Assembly (NCBI GenBank): GCA_023431285.1
Contig: JAEYXN010000142.1
Location: 1-6,665 of the forward strand
Length of the DNA: 6,665 bases
Direction of reading: 5' to 3'
Source of the DNA: Bacteroidota bacterium
GTDB taxonomy: Bacteria > Bacteroidota > Bacteroidia > Cytophagales > Cyclobacteriaceae
A model generated the notes under the pieces. That model had not been told where the DNA came from. It saw only the letters and a program-made list of their open reading frames with translations, and ran no database searches. Both the position numbers and the translations under genes were made by a program. Positions within the stretch are counted from its first letter, which is position 1. Every line of letters begins with the position of its first letter. Positions 6,483-6,665 of this stretch are shown here, piece after piece.

Positions 6483-6665
6483 CTATTCGCCCCATCTAAG
6501 AACGAAGAATCGTATATAGGGGACATAAAGATTGAAATAACCGAGACCTCCTTCAACGTTGGTAGGATAATTCAATGGTTCGCTGATAAATTCCACAAGA
6601 CTAAACCGGTTGTCGAGGCGGAGTTGAATAAAGTCGTGATACTCTTTGCTGATGTTCGACAAATA
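6483..6665 (-). CDS. C-terminal end of a DUF4249-like protein (5' part outside window)
   Basis: The minus strand is open from the window edge to a TAG at 6485-6483, giving 60 C-terminal residues with no start codon in the window. The text reads like real protein: ISKEYHDFIQLRLDN (5-19), then SEPLNYPTNVEGGLGYFNLY (28-47), then an aromatic-rich end VPYIRFFVLRWGE. The I-S-x-E-Y-x-x-[FY] segment followed by an EP...x-N-[IV]-x-GG-x-G-x-F motif resembles the end of DUF4249 proteins, Bacteroidota lipoproteins often encoded beside TonB-dependent outer-membrane receptors. The N-terminal lipobox that would support this lies outside the window. Coding is likely from composition and its stop sitting right at the terminator; the family call is moderate. 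It is convergent with the AsmA-family gene. Confidence 0.65.
   Translation of the reverse strand, partial: YLSNISKEYHDFIQLRLDNRFSLVEFISEPLNYPTNVEGGLGYFNLYVPYIRFFVLRWGE

Overview
The window most likely comes from a member of the Bacteroidota with a mid-40s to about 50% GC genome, perhaps Cytophagales or Chitinophagales; the order is a guess. Evidence for the phylum: PD40 propeller plus carboxypeptidase-regulatory-like plus OmpA_C architecture, a large Bacteroidota-style AsmA protein, a DUF4249-like C-terminus, absence of strong Shine-Dalgarno sequences, and start-proximal boxes resembling the Bacteroidota sigma factor -7 element (TAnnTTTG).

Layout. Bases 1-1718 hold two co-directional OmpA-family genes 17 bp apart: the 3' part of a large PD40/CRD/OmpA protein, then a short secreted paralog that keeps only the CRD-like and OmpA_C parts. 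A bulged hairpin with a T-rich tail follows and probably ends this unit. Bases 1832-3253 encode a complete class 3 (ALDH3-like) aldehyde dehydrogenase with all catalytic residues. After an 88-bp gap with its own promoter-like box comes a 981-residue AsmA-family protein (3342-6287), with one N-terminal membrane anchor, a periplasmic body of about five repeats of roughly 115 residues, and a lysine-rich tail. Bases 6288-6482 form a convergent intergenic region with a -7-like box, two possible hairpins and a strong intrinsic terminator, possibly a small RNA. From 6483 to the window end, the minus strand carries the last 60 codons of a gene whose end resembles DUF4249 proteins.

How the genes relate. 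Four of the five genes point to the cell envelope: two predicted peptidoglycan-binding OmpA_C proteins, one presumed inter-membrane lipid-handling AsmA protein, and a probable surface lipoprotein. The aldehyde dehydrogenase could detoxify or oxidise fatty aldehydes, but a functional link to its neighbours is inferred only from position. I see no mobile element, CRISPR array, tRNA or rRNA. Nothing here is clearly a new biological system; the most worthwhile items are the AsmA repeat architecture and the possible small transcript at 6350-6481.
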